From IMG/VR virus record IMGVR_UViG_3300030102_002434, positions 1 through 26,604 of that record: a stretch of DNA of 26,604 bases; one strand, given 5' to 3'. The position numbers and the translations under genes are program-made. Every line of letters starts with the position of its first letter. Position 1 is the first letter of the stretch. Of this stretch, positions 8,324 through 16,059 are shown piece after piece. The notes under the pieces were generated by a model. That model had not been told where the DNA came from. It ran no database searches and saw nothing but the letters and a program-made list of their open reading frames with translations. The DNA comes from a virus.

Positions 8324-10380
8324 TGGGTTTTGGAATAGCATTAGCTTCAGGCTTCATGAGAGAACTCAATACTATTGGAAAAGAAAAACGGATGGCGGAA
8401 GCACAGGCTGCCGCTAATGCGGCTGCGGCTGCAGAAGCAGATCGTCAGGCCCTTTTCCAGTTCGGTTTAGACACACAACGAGATGTGGCCTCCTCCAAGA
8501 GAGAGTTAGAAGCGAACAAAAGGCAATCCGTATCCGATTCATTGGCGCAAGCCTTAGAAGATGGCACTATAACGCCTGCCGGTATGCAAGCAATAGGAAA
8601 GGGTTTTACATTTTTTAAGCCTGAATGGGTTGACTTGTCTAAAACGCAAGCAGCTATGGACGCTGCCGCTAATACTGAAATCTTCAAAGGGAACGCGGGA
8701 TTAAGTTACACACTGGAATTAGCAGGGGATAAGGATTCATACGGAAAATCCGCTTACGATCAATCTCGTATATTCTGGGATAGTTGGGAAAAGCAGCTAT
8801 CAACTCAGCAAGGATTTGACAATGCTCTTGAATTTTTCTCAGGAAACGAGGACGCCCGGGATAGACTACAGAGCTTGGTTACTAAAAATGAACGGGAATT
8901 GCGTGTAGGCAACATTAATAAGCAAAGAAAAGCTAATGTAGAATTAACAGGTTTACAGTATATAGACCTGTCTCAAGACTTTGGTTCGGCTTCCCGTCTA
9001 TTCGACGAGCTTGGCTTCCAGAATGTGGAAGAGGAATCACTGAAAGCTATCGGAGAACAACTTTATAATGTTGCCGAAGATGAGCAGGCCATACTATTCC
9101 CCACCCGCGACACTTCAGACGGCGGTTTAGTTGGGGGCATCTTTATTCCCATGAAAAAAACAGATGTCACTCTTCTGGATACGATGGCATCTCGTACGGG
9201 TTATGCTTCTGCTCAAGCTATGGTTTCCGCGTTTTCATTCCGAGCAGGCCAGCGGGAAGAGGGCATGACGGATCAAGACTTTGCCTCGAAACAAAATGCT
9301 GTTCTCATGAAAGCGGTACAACTCGAAAAGGATGGTTATGGTGACATGCTTTCCAACCCGGCTTTGATGGACGACGGAGATACCGCCAAATTTTATGGCA
9401 CTCTCAAAAAGAAGTTTGGAAAAGATCGGCAGGCAATGGTGCAGGCCGTTTCTCTTTTGGTTGGCACCCCCGAAGGTGCTTTTGTAAAAACACGTAAATA
9501 TAGGTACTCTGGTAACGTCAATCAGAATATTCAAGCAATACAAACTGGCAGTGCATTTGTAGAGAACGTGACCGGATTAAAAATCGACGATTTTAACGAG
9601 GGGTTCAAGGCACAAGATGAAGCTGTTGCGTACATCGACAGGCTCATGGCCTTGGAACAAGAAATTGGCGAGAAAGTTGGTACGGGATGGATTCGTGACG
9701 TTCAAGCCATAACAAAGACTCTCGGTGTTCAGTTCCAGCAGGGCTTTACTGCCGTAGGCTCTCTCTTTAATGAGTCTCCTGACTTCCAGATGGCAGCAGA
9801 TGATGTTAGTCAATCGGATTTACAAGCCACGATCAGAAGGGTTTATCCGAGAATTGAACTTAACAAGATATCTGAGTCTGAGGCAATTCGCTTGACCCTT
9901 GCTGCAAAGATGGCACGAGCCGTCGATCCGGCAGGCCGCTTGTCTAACCAAGATTTTGAAATTCAACTTCGCAGGCTCGGCGATAAAAACTTCAGCACTC
10001 CGCAGTCTATTCGTGCGGCTCTTCAGTTGGTCCGTAAAGAGTTCGCGGCTGACTTGGAGTACAAGACTATGCTCAAACGGGTTAGCGGAGATAAAACAGC
10101 ACTAACACCACAGGTTGCCCGGACTGTTCAAGCGCATATAATTATGCGTGACATGGAGCGCACCCTATTCGGAGCGAAGGGATTTGACGAGGTAGCCCAG
10201 ACAGGTGCTGCCACTGCGGATGCTGCTACTGGGGGTGCTGACGCCACACCAGTTAGTACCTCGCAATCTAGGCGTACGCTAGACGGCAACCCACTCTATA
10301 AAGGGTCTGATGGCTTGTATTATCTAGACCCAGAAGCGACTCAAAAAGTTCCCGAGGACAGAGTAAAGGACATCAAGTAG
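8323..10380 (+). CDS. Large helical internal virion-type protein (685 aa)
   Basis: The N-terminus (residues 1-70) has a hydrophobic start (GFGIALASGFMREL) followed by a long Ala/Glu/Arg-rich coiled coil (MAEAQAAANAAAAAEADRQA). The remainder is mixed helical, with no recognised enzyme motif. The last 60 residues are Ala/Thr-rich, ending in a short SRRTLDGNPLYKGSDGLYYL module. Size and position, between a small virion gene and a 1518-residue ejection protein, parallel T7 gp15 relative to gp16, so it may be a component of the DNA-ejection tube. That comparison rests on layout and not on similarity I can demonstrate. The start overlaps the preceding stop (TAATG), with a G-rich ribosome site just upstream. 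Confidence 0.55.
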   Translation: MGFGIALASGFMRELNTIGKEKRMAEAQAAANAAAAAEADRQALFQFGLDTQRDVASSKRELEANKRQSVSDSLAQALEDGTITPAGMQAIGKGFTFFKPEWVDLSKTQAAMDAAANTEIFKGNAGLSYTLELAGDKDSYGKSAYDQSRIFWDSWEKQLSTQQGFDNALEFFSGNEDARDRLQSLVTKNERELRVGNINKQRKANVELTGLQYIDLSQDFGSASRLFDELGFQNVEEESLKAIGEQLYNVAEDEQAILFPTRDTSDGGLVGGIFIPMKKTDVTLLDTMASRTGYASAQAMVSAFSFRAGQREEGMTDQDFASKQNAVLMKAVQLEKDGYGDMLSNPALMDDGDTAKFYGTLKKKFGKDRQAMVQAVSLLVGTPEGAFVKTRKYRYSGNVNQNIQAIQTGSAFVENVTGLKIDDFNEGFKAQDEAVAYIDRLMALEQEIGEKVGTGWIRDVQAITKTLGVQFQQGFTAVGSLFNESPDFQMAADDVSQSDLQATIRRVYPRIELNKISESEAIRLTLAAKMARAVDPAGRLSNQDFEIQLRRLGDKNFSTPQSIRAALQLVRKEFAADLEYKTMLKRVSGDKTALTPQVARTVQAHIIMRDMERTLFGAKGFDEVAQTGAATADAATGGADATPVSTSQSRRTLDGNPLYKGSDGLYYLDPEATQKVPEDRVKDIK

Positions 10381-10381
10381 G

Positions 10382-13300
10382 ATGGCTCAACAAGTTACTG
10401 TAGAGAAGTTAGAGGAAGCACCGGTTACCGGAGTTTTTCCAGATACCACTGGTGGAACCGTATCTGTCGCCGGGGGTAGTGGAGAAAAACCTGTAGGAAC
10501 TGTCCCTCGCCCTGCGGCACAGCCTGTCGAATCGCAAGTCGTATTGAGTAGCGACGATCCTGTCATACCCGTGCGGACCGAGGTTAAGCCCGGACAGGAC
10601 ATTGCACAGGTTGCTGGGGAAGATATAGCAGCTAAAGTCAACCCCTCTTTCGACTCTATTCTGCAAAGTGCCAGTGGGGATGAGTACATGCGACTTCTAT
10701 CCCTGCAAGAGGACGCAGAGGCGGGCAACGCAGATGCTCAAATGAGAATTCTGTCGATGACAGAAAGCACAGTCCCCCTTACAGAAACTGTCAAGCCTTT
10801 CGTTGAAGATCAGAAAGTTGTTATCCCGGCAAACATTACCGACCCCAATGCTGTAGACAGGGCGCAGTTGCTTGGGGAGCAGTCGATTATGCTGGATAAC
10901 ATGCTGCGTGAGGATGTTCCTGACGCTCGTGTTCGTCAAGTTCTTGTCGATAACGGACTTGGAAATTTTGGTGATGTTCTTGTAGAACGACTCGCAGAAG
11001 CAGGCCGAGGCGTTACAATGCTCGGTACTTTTCCGATTGGAAAGTCGCCGATGAATACGGCTGCTTACTATTACGGTCTGTCAGTATATGACTGGATGGC
11101 AGGACGTGCGTCTAGTCCGGGTGTCGCATACGCATCGTACGGACCTGAGATTCAAAGAGACAGTCAAGCAAACTTAGATGCTATTGCAAAGGTTCTTCCG
11201 GGACCGACTATTGGCATGGCAGCCAACGATTTTATTCGTAATCAACTCCAAGAGCGTGTCAACAATGGGTTGATGACTCAAGAAGAATACGATCAAATAA
11301 CCACAGAAATCGTAGACGGTCAGGTTATAGATCGCACTCTAATCAGCGACGAAGCTGCGAACAACATACTTCAACTATCCTTCAATACCCTGCCCCTCTA
11401 TGAACGGTTCGGCGTAATCGCTCTTGAAAATGTGGTGGGTATGGCCGGTTTTGGTGCAGCTACAGCCATGAAAGGTCGTAGTACCCTGAAGGCCGTACGC
11501 AATCTACAAAAAGAATTTCCAGAACTGCAGAACTATACCGATCCCCGCGACGTTCTCCGGATAGCACAAGCTAACAAGCAAGCCCGTGGTTTGAAGATGC
11601 ATTTCCTGAACATTGGTATGCGCGAGGAGCGTATCGATGCGGGAATCAACGATCTTGTGACTCAAACAAGCCGTCTCAGCGACGAACTTGCGGAAATGCG
11701 GTATCGGGGAGTAGTTCCGGGACAGAGCGGATACGCAACTTATGTCGCAAAAGAGCAGCAGTTAAATGTTTTAGAATCTCGTCTTCTTCGTGCCAAGTTC
11801 ACGGGTCGCACCATACCCATGGTCCGGGAGAATGTGCAAAATTCCCTTATCATATCCGCTGGTCAACTAGGTGCCCGCGAAATTTTACCTATGTTTACAG
11901 GGTTTGATCAAGAAACCTCCGAGTTCTTCGGCGCACTGAGTATGAGTCTCGGTGGATATCAGGCAGTAAAAGGTTTGGGTCGTCGCACCGGGCGTACAGC
12001 TTTAAGGTTTGTTGACGGCAACCTAGGAACAACCGTAACCAGCGGCTTTGGTCGGGTTATGGACTTTTTTGCGTTCGCCGCCACTGGGGGTGAGGTAGGA
12101 CGGGCTGTCAGTCTCAAGGGAAAATCGCTGTTCAGTGACGACGGTATTAAAATCTATGAGGAGAGTCTGGGCAGGCGACTGAGTTCGCAGGAACGCAGAA
12201 GCATAAACTATGCCACTCGTCTCATACAGAACATGACAGACGAGGGCAGAGCAACGGTCTTAAAAGCTACGGACGATTACTTGGAACTTCAAGATCGTAT
12301 CGTATCTAAATTCCCTGAAGGAGAAGCGCAGGACAAGGCTCGTGAATTATTTACGCTATCCTTCGCACAGGCAACCTCTATAGGCCCGATGGCAGCTTTG
12401 AATAATCTAGCCGTAGGTAAGATAGCGCCCCGTGCCTTGAAAAATCTGAATAGCGACGAAATGATCGCGCACACCCAAGCATCTGAGCGACAGATTGCAG
12501 TCACAGAACGGGCACTTCAAAATTTACAAGATCACTTAGACGCCGTTCCAGATATGGTTGGAAAAGAATCTGTTCAAGAGTACATATCAAACGGTTTGAA
12601 CTCTCTTCAGGCACACAAACAAAATTTAAGAGGCGACTATGAGGATACCCTAGCAGCATTAGATGATCTGGAAAAATTTGTATTTGACGACGTAACCGTC
12701 GATCTTCCCGAGAACCTGTTTGCAAACATTCTGTATACTCGAACCCACCTCAAAGAAAAGTTAGGTCAGTCCGTATCTATGAAGCAGGAGATCATTGATC
12801 TGCAGCGCACATTTGAAGAGGGTCTTGCCAGACGCATGTCCATCGTAGAGGATATGCGGGGTCAAGGGGCTGGTTACATGGTCCTTCTTGGCAGAACTAC
12901 AGAAGATATGATTGACACACACATGGAAAGTTTGTTCGCCCGGGGGAGGGCAGCCTACGCTCCTGTTGTTAAATTTTCAGAAGGTCGTCGCCCGATCGAT
13001 ATGACTCCTTTGGTGGAAGAGACTATTGAAAAATTTGGTCGCATGACGGACATAGAAAACTTCTTTACAGCGGGAGGGGATTTCTTCAGCGGCAAGTTGG
13101 GTCAACAAACCCAAGAAGTTTTCGATAATATGGTTCGTCGCGTTCTTCCTCCGGAGAAGCTAGATCAAATGCGGGGAGCCTTGAGAGCAGGCGGAATAGA
13201 TGACAAGTCACTTTCAGATATTGAGGTCGCTATTCGTGCAGAAAAGGCTTCCGATGCCTTGGGTATATTCTCGCAGGCTAATCCCTATGAAGTGGAAATC

Positions 13301-14938
13301 ATGCGTCGGGCATTTCGTGACTACGCGTATCGCCTCGGTCCCGACGATAGAGAGTTGGCTAAAATAGCGGGGGACTTTGCAACCAGTCTAAACAATCTGA
13401 TAAGGACGCAAGACAAAGACATGTACGCTCTTTTAGAGCAGGCGCGACAAACTTACCGCAATGAGGTTGGTGATCGTCTTCGCCCCCGTCAAATACTCAC
13501 AAAAATAGATAATTCTCGGAGAGGACCGGAGAAAGTGGCGAGGGGACCAAATGACCCGTACAGGTTTGCGTATGCAGATGTTGATCCCGTGACCGCGTTT
13601 CGCCCTATAGGTAACGCTGTAAACGGCCTAGCTTCGGGAGGAACGGCTGCTCTCAACGCTCGTCAAGACATGCCAAGATTGATGTCACAGTTGACGACAG
13701 ACTTTGGCGAACGTAAGGTCGTCGATGGTGTTATGATGCCACTGTTCGACCTCGACACACCTGAAGGTCTAGCTAAATTTAATTCTTTAAAGTCCGTCAT
13801 TTCGGAGCGTGTGTTCGCAGATTGGGGTGAAAAAACTCTCAAATCCATCCAGCAGCCGCGAATGGTAACTAGAACGACTCTTGAAAACAGGGTCGGTGGT
13901 TATGATTTCACCCGGGGAGTTAACTGGGGTGACATTACGGATCGTGCAAAGGTTACAGTTTTAAAGGACGGAAAGGTTACCACAAGACCTATATTTGACG
14001 CACAGGCGATGATTTCTTCTGAAAACGATATTGTTAGACTCATGCAAAACGATGCTAACATCCGCCGTAAAGTTCAAGACTTTGTTGAAGAGGCGTCCTC
14101 GACAACTAGCCAGCTTCGTAGAAACGCGGACTCAGCAATAGCAAATGAAAAAGAAGTATTTGATTTGCTGCGACCTTATATAGGTGTGGATGATCCTGAT
14201 AATTTCTACAAAATGTTTGTCACAAATGGCTCCTTGGATAAGCTAGACACAACGAAAAGTATGGCAGTCGAACTCCTACAAAAAAGTGGCAAGTCCCCAG
14301 AGGAAGCCGCCGACATGTTCGACATGGCTGCCGCAAGCCTGATAACCCGTGGCTTGATGAGCCGGGGTGGGCTTCAGAATGTGTCTGGCAGAACCTTTGT
14401 AGGATTGGACACAGACACAAAAGTGGTTCGCCAGTTCACTACTCCTCAAGATATGCTTCAGGATATTCAACAGAACAGAGAAATCTTGGATGCTGTATTG
14501 GGAAGTGATCACGTAAGTTATCTCGAAGACATAACTGAATTCTTGAATATGGCTGCAGACACTACCGTCGCAACCAGCACTGGGTTCCAAGGAATCACCC
14601 GGGGATACGGTACAAACGAGTTGTTGAGTCGTATATATAACGTGGCACGGGGCATGGTTAGCCCATTGTACGTTACCTCGGAAGCTGCCGTTCGTCTTGC
14701 AAGTCAAGCTAATGTAGAAATGTTTCAGATGATCGGACAAGACGCAAATGCTGCGCGTATCGTTCGTGATCTGTTTAAGTATCCAGAGTTAATTACCACC
14801 AATGACATGGAGTATCTGGATAGAACCTTCAAAGTCTTTGTGACGAAGGAAATGGTAAAAATGGGCTTGCGTCCGTCCACATATATGCTGGTAGAGCAAG
14901 CAGGAACTCAGGAGAATGAAAACAATGAAGATGAATAA
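10382..14938 (+). CDS. Giant ejection-type internal virion protein (1518 aa)
   Basis: This is the longest gene in the window. Residues 1-100 are Pro/Val/Gly-rich and disordered. From about residue 115 onward it is helical, with several amphipathic or hydrophobic stretches, for example ERFGVIALENVVGMAGFGAA (from about residue 341) and FFGALSMSLGGYQAVKGL (from about 514). Length, helical content and position as the last large gene of the virion module match gp16-like proteins that span the envelope during DNA ejection. The family's usual N-terminal lytic transglycosylase (E-S ... G-x-M-Q pattern) was looked for and not seen, so cell-wall opening may be done elsewhere. The start lies 1 base after the preceding stop. 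The stop overlaps the start of the Met-rich gene. Confidence 0.6.
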   Translation: MAQQVTVEKLEEAPVTGVFPDTTGGTVSVAGGSGEKPVGTVPRPAAQPVESQVVLSSDDPVIPVRTEVKPGQDIAQVAGEDIAAKVNPSFDSILQSASGDEYMRLLSLQEDAEAGNADAQMRILSMTESTVPLTETVKPFVEDQKVVIPANITDPNAVDRAQLLGEQSIMLDNMLREDVPDARVRQVLVDNGLGNFGDVLVERLAEAGRGVTMLGTFPIGKSPMNTAAYYYGLSVYDWMAGRASSPGVAYASYGPEIQRDSQANLDAIAKVLPGPTIGMAANDFIRNQLQERVNNGLMTQEEYDQITTEIVDGQVIDRTLISDEAANNILQLSFNTLPLYERFGVIALENVVGMAGFGAATAMKGRSTLKAVRNLQKEFPELQNYTDPRDVLRIAQANKQARGLKMHFLNIGMREERIDAGINDLVTQTSRLSDELAEMRYRGVVPGQSGYATYVAKEQQLNVLESRLLRAKFTGRTIPMVRENVQNSLIISAGQLGAREILPMFTGFDQETSEFFGALSMSLGGYQAVKGLGRRTGRTALRFVDGNLGTTVTSGFGRVMDFFAFAATGGEVGRAVSLKGKSLFSDDGIKIYEESLGRRLSSQERRSINYATRLIQNMTDEGRATVLKATDDYLELQDRIVSKFPEGEAQDKARELFTLSFAQATSIGPMAALNNLAVGKIAPRALKNLNSDEMIAHTQASERQIAVTERALQNLQDHLDAVPDMVGKESVQEYISNGLNSLQAHKQNLRGDYEDTLAALDDLEKFVFDDVTVDLPENLFANILYTRTHLKEKLGQSVSMKQEIIDLQRTFEEGLARRMSIVEDMRGQGAGYMVLLGRTTEDMIDTHMESLFARGRAAYAPVVKFSEGRRPIDMTPLVEETIEKFGRMTDIENFFTAGGDFFSGKLGQQTQEVFDNMVRRVLPPEKLDQMRGALRAGGIDDKSLSDIEVAIRAEKASDALGIFSQANPYEVEIMRRAFRDYAYRLGPDDRELAKIAGDFATSLNNLIRTQDKDMYALLEQARQTYRNEVGDRLRPRQILTKIDNSRRGPEKVARGPNDPYRFAYADVDPVTAFRPIGNAVNGLASGGTAALNARQDMPRLMSQLTTDFGERKVVDGVMMPLFDLDTPEGLAKFNSLKSVISERVFADWGEKTLKSIQQPRMVTRTTLENRVGGYDFTRGVNWGDITDRAKVTVLKDGKVTTRPIFDAQAMISSENDIVRLMQNDANIRRKVQDFVEEASSTTSQLRRNADSAIANEKEVFDLLRPYIGVDDPDNFYKMFVTNGSLDKLDTTKSMAVELLQKSGKSPEEAADMFDMAAASLITRGLMSRGGLQNVSGRTFVGLDTDTKVVRQFTTPQDMLQDIQQNREILDAVLGSDHVSYLEDITEFLNMAADTTVATSTGFQGITRGYGTNELLSRIYNVARGMVSPLYVTSEAAVRLASQANVEMFQMIGQDANAARIVRDLFKYPELITTNDMEYLDRTFKVFVTKEMVKMGLRPSTYMLVEQAGTQENENNEDE

Positions 14939-15242
14939 AAAACCAAAGGGCTATGCGTACGGGTCGATGGTTCGCAAGCCTATGTATGGGGGCGGCATGG
15001 CCATGTCAGCTAACCCTATGATGGATCGCAAAAACAAGATGGGCATGTCCGGCGGCATGGGTATGATGTACGGCGGCATGGCAAAGAAGAAGCCACAGAA
15101 GCTGGCCATGGGCACCAAGAAGGACGGCCTCAAGGATGTCCCGGCAGCCAACAAGGGCCTTGGCAAGCTGCCTGAAAATGTCCGCAACCGTATGGGCTAC
15201 AAAGCTTACGGCGGCATGATGAAAAATAAAAAGATGCGCTAA
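14925..15242 (+). CDS. Methionine/glycine/lysine-rich small protein
   Basis: About 105 residues, of which 19 are Met, with much Gly and Lys and few acidic residues. YGGM, GGMAM, SGGMGMM and AYGGMM recur, separated by basic KKKP or NKK segments. The composition points to a flexible, strongly basic protein. Nucleic-acid or membrane binding, or a methionine-based redox or metal role, are possibilities only. Of three in-frame ATGs (14916, 14925, 14931), 14925 is preferred because AGGAG at 14910-14914 stands 10 bases before it, whereas it is almost touching the first. Either way it overlaps the end of the 1518-residue gene. Similar Met/Gly/Lys-rich small proteins occur in marine phage genomes in my recollection, without known function. 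Its stop overlaps the opposing gene's stop. Confidence 0.7.
   Translation: MKMNKKPKGYAYGSMVRKPMYGGGMAMSANPMMDRKNKMGMSGGMGMMYGGMAKKKPQKLAMGTKKDGLKDVPAANKGLGKLPENVRNRMGYKAYGGMMKNKKMR
14991..15218 (+). repeat. Dispersed GGCGGCATG repeats within the Met-rich gene
   Basis: The nonamer GGCGGCATG occurs at 14991, 15051, 15072 and 15210, always in the same frame, encoding GGM. The near-identity at DNA level suggests growth by local duplication. Confidence 0.6.
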
Positions 15243-15466
15243 ACGTAACGACCAGACTTCTCAAATATCTCATCGTTCACGGACTTGAGATACCTGATTA
15301 AGCTGGCAACCTTGTAGGTAGCTTCATAGCTAGGCATACCTGCTTCCATCGTTTGAATGAATACTTCGGGGTCAACGGACTGGGTTTCCAGTTCGATGTC
15401 CCCGTTTTCATTTAGGAACACCTGTAGGTTAAACAGGGTGGCCTTCGATTTCTTTTGCTTGCTCAT
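15239..15466 (-). CDS. Hypothetical protein (75 aa), end of replication operon
   Basis: Not recognised. The N-terminus is basic (SKQKKSKAT), then a beta hairpin-like LFNLQVFLNENGDIELET, then a helical C-terminus (YEATYKVASLIRYLKSVNDE). It overlaps the end of the PD-(D/E)XK gene by 38 bases and has no clear ribosome site, so coupled translation is likely. It is the last gene of the leftward operon, and its TAG shares bases with the stop of the opposing Met-rich gene. Confidence 0.6.
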   Translation of the reverse strand: MSKQKKSKATLFNLQVFLNENGDIELETQSVDPEVFIQTMEAGMPSYEATYKVASLIRYLKSVNDEIFEKSGRYV

Positions 15467-15938
15467 AGTGGGTTCGCAGGTCCGAGATAGCTAGGTTGTG
15501 GCAGTCTGCCCGTACTTCGTAGCCGTTGTCCGGATCAAGCTGACCCTTTTTCATAAACACAGACTTATCGAAGTATTCTTCTTTTGACAGGTATCCGAGG
15601 AACCAGCCTTTGGAAAAGTCTTTCAAGATGCGCGTGAACGCGTACACATCACAGTCTTGCTTTGTATTGAAGTTGCTGATGCTGCACGAGTAGTGGGGCA
15701 ACGGGGTTGCTGACGTTTGTTTTGTCTTTACTTCCACCTTGCGACCATCCTCTAAAACGATATCGTAGTCGTACGAGTTTAGCCACGAACCCCCGAGTAC
15801 ACTGAGTACCACCTGTTCGCCGAGAAAGCCCGCGACACTGCCACCGCCCCGTAGGATAGAGTTGTGCAGCAGACCCATCTCAGTGGCCTTGTTACGGGCC
15901 TTGAGGAGCATTTCATCGCTAATCTTTACTTCGATCAT
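15429..15938 (-). CDS. PD-(D/E)XK-fold nuclease-like protein
   Basis: A 169-residue protein. A helix containing GEQVVLSVLGG (E41) is followed by DYDIVLEDGRKVEVKTK, giving E41 ... D59 ... E69-x-K71. This is the helix-strand-strand layout and spacing of PD-(D/E)XK endonucleases (restriction or Holliday-junction-resolvase type). A downstream strand pair (DCDVYAFTRIL, KGWFLGYLSKEEYF) fits proteins of the restriction-enzyme superfamily. It could cut host or incorrectly structured DNA or act in recombination; the substrate cannot be told. An open frame extends upstream to 16019, but the ATG at 15938 is preferred because AAGGAG stands about 10 bases before it. It overlaps the preceding 46-aa gene by 20 bases. 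Confidence 0.65.
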   Translation of the reverse strand: MIEVKISDEMLLKARNKATEMGLLHNSILRGGGSVAGFLGEQVVLSVLGGSWLNSYDYDIVLEDGRKVEVKTKQTSATPLPHYSCSISNFNTKQDCDVYAFTRILKDFSKGWFLGYLSKEEYFDKSVFMKKGQLDPDNGYEVRADCHNLAISDLRTHYEQAKEIEGHPV

Positions 15939-16059
15939 TCTCGTACTTCTCCTTTTTCTTTTGCCACTCTTCGTAGCACGGATGGTTGCGGGGCGGGTCG
16001 TATTGTAACCAACCGTCACCCCGCTTCCATACCAGACGTGTTTCCTTCTTAGGCGGCAT
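15919..16059 (-). CDS. Small basic protein (46 aa) between reductase and nuclease
   Basis: A short frame starting MPPKKETRLVWKRGDGWLQY and ending KKEKYENDRSKD. It is rich in Lys, Arg, Trp and Tyr with a single Cys. The ATG follows GAGGTGG at about 9 bases and overlaps the end of the ribonucleotide reductase by 11 bases. Its end overlaps the nuclease start by 20 bases. The ribosome site plus overlaps on both sides favour a real, coupled gene. I do not recognise the family. Without it, about 110 bases would lie unused between two tightly packed genes. Confidence 0.6.
   Translation of the reverse strand: MPPKKETRLVWKRGDGWLQYDPPRNHPCYEEWQKKKEKYENDRSKD

Noticed and set aside
15939-16019. N-terminal extension of the PD-(D/E)XK protein
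   Set aside because: The ATG at 15938 has a good ribosome site; the extension is the other frame of the 46-aa gene.
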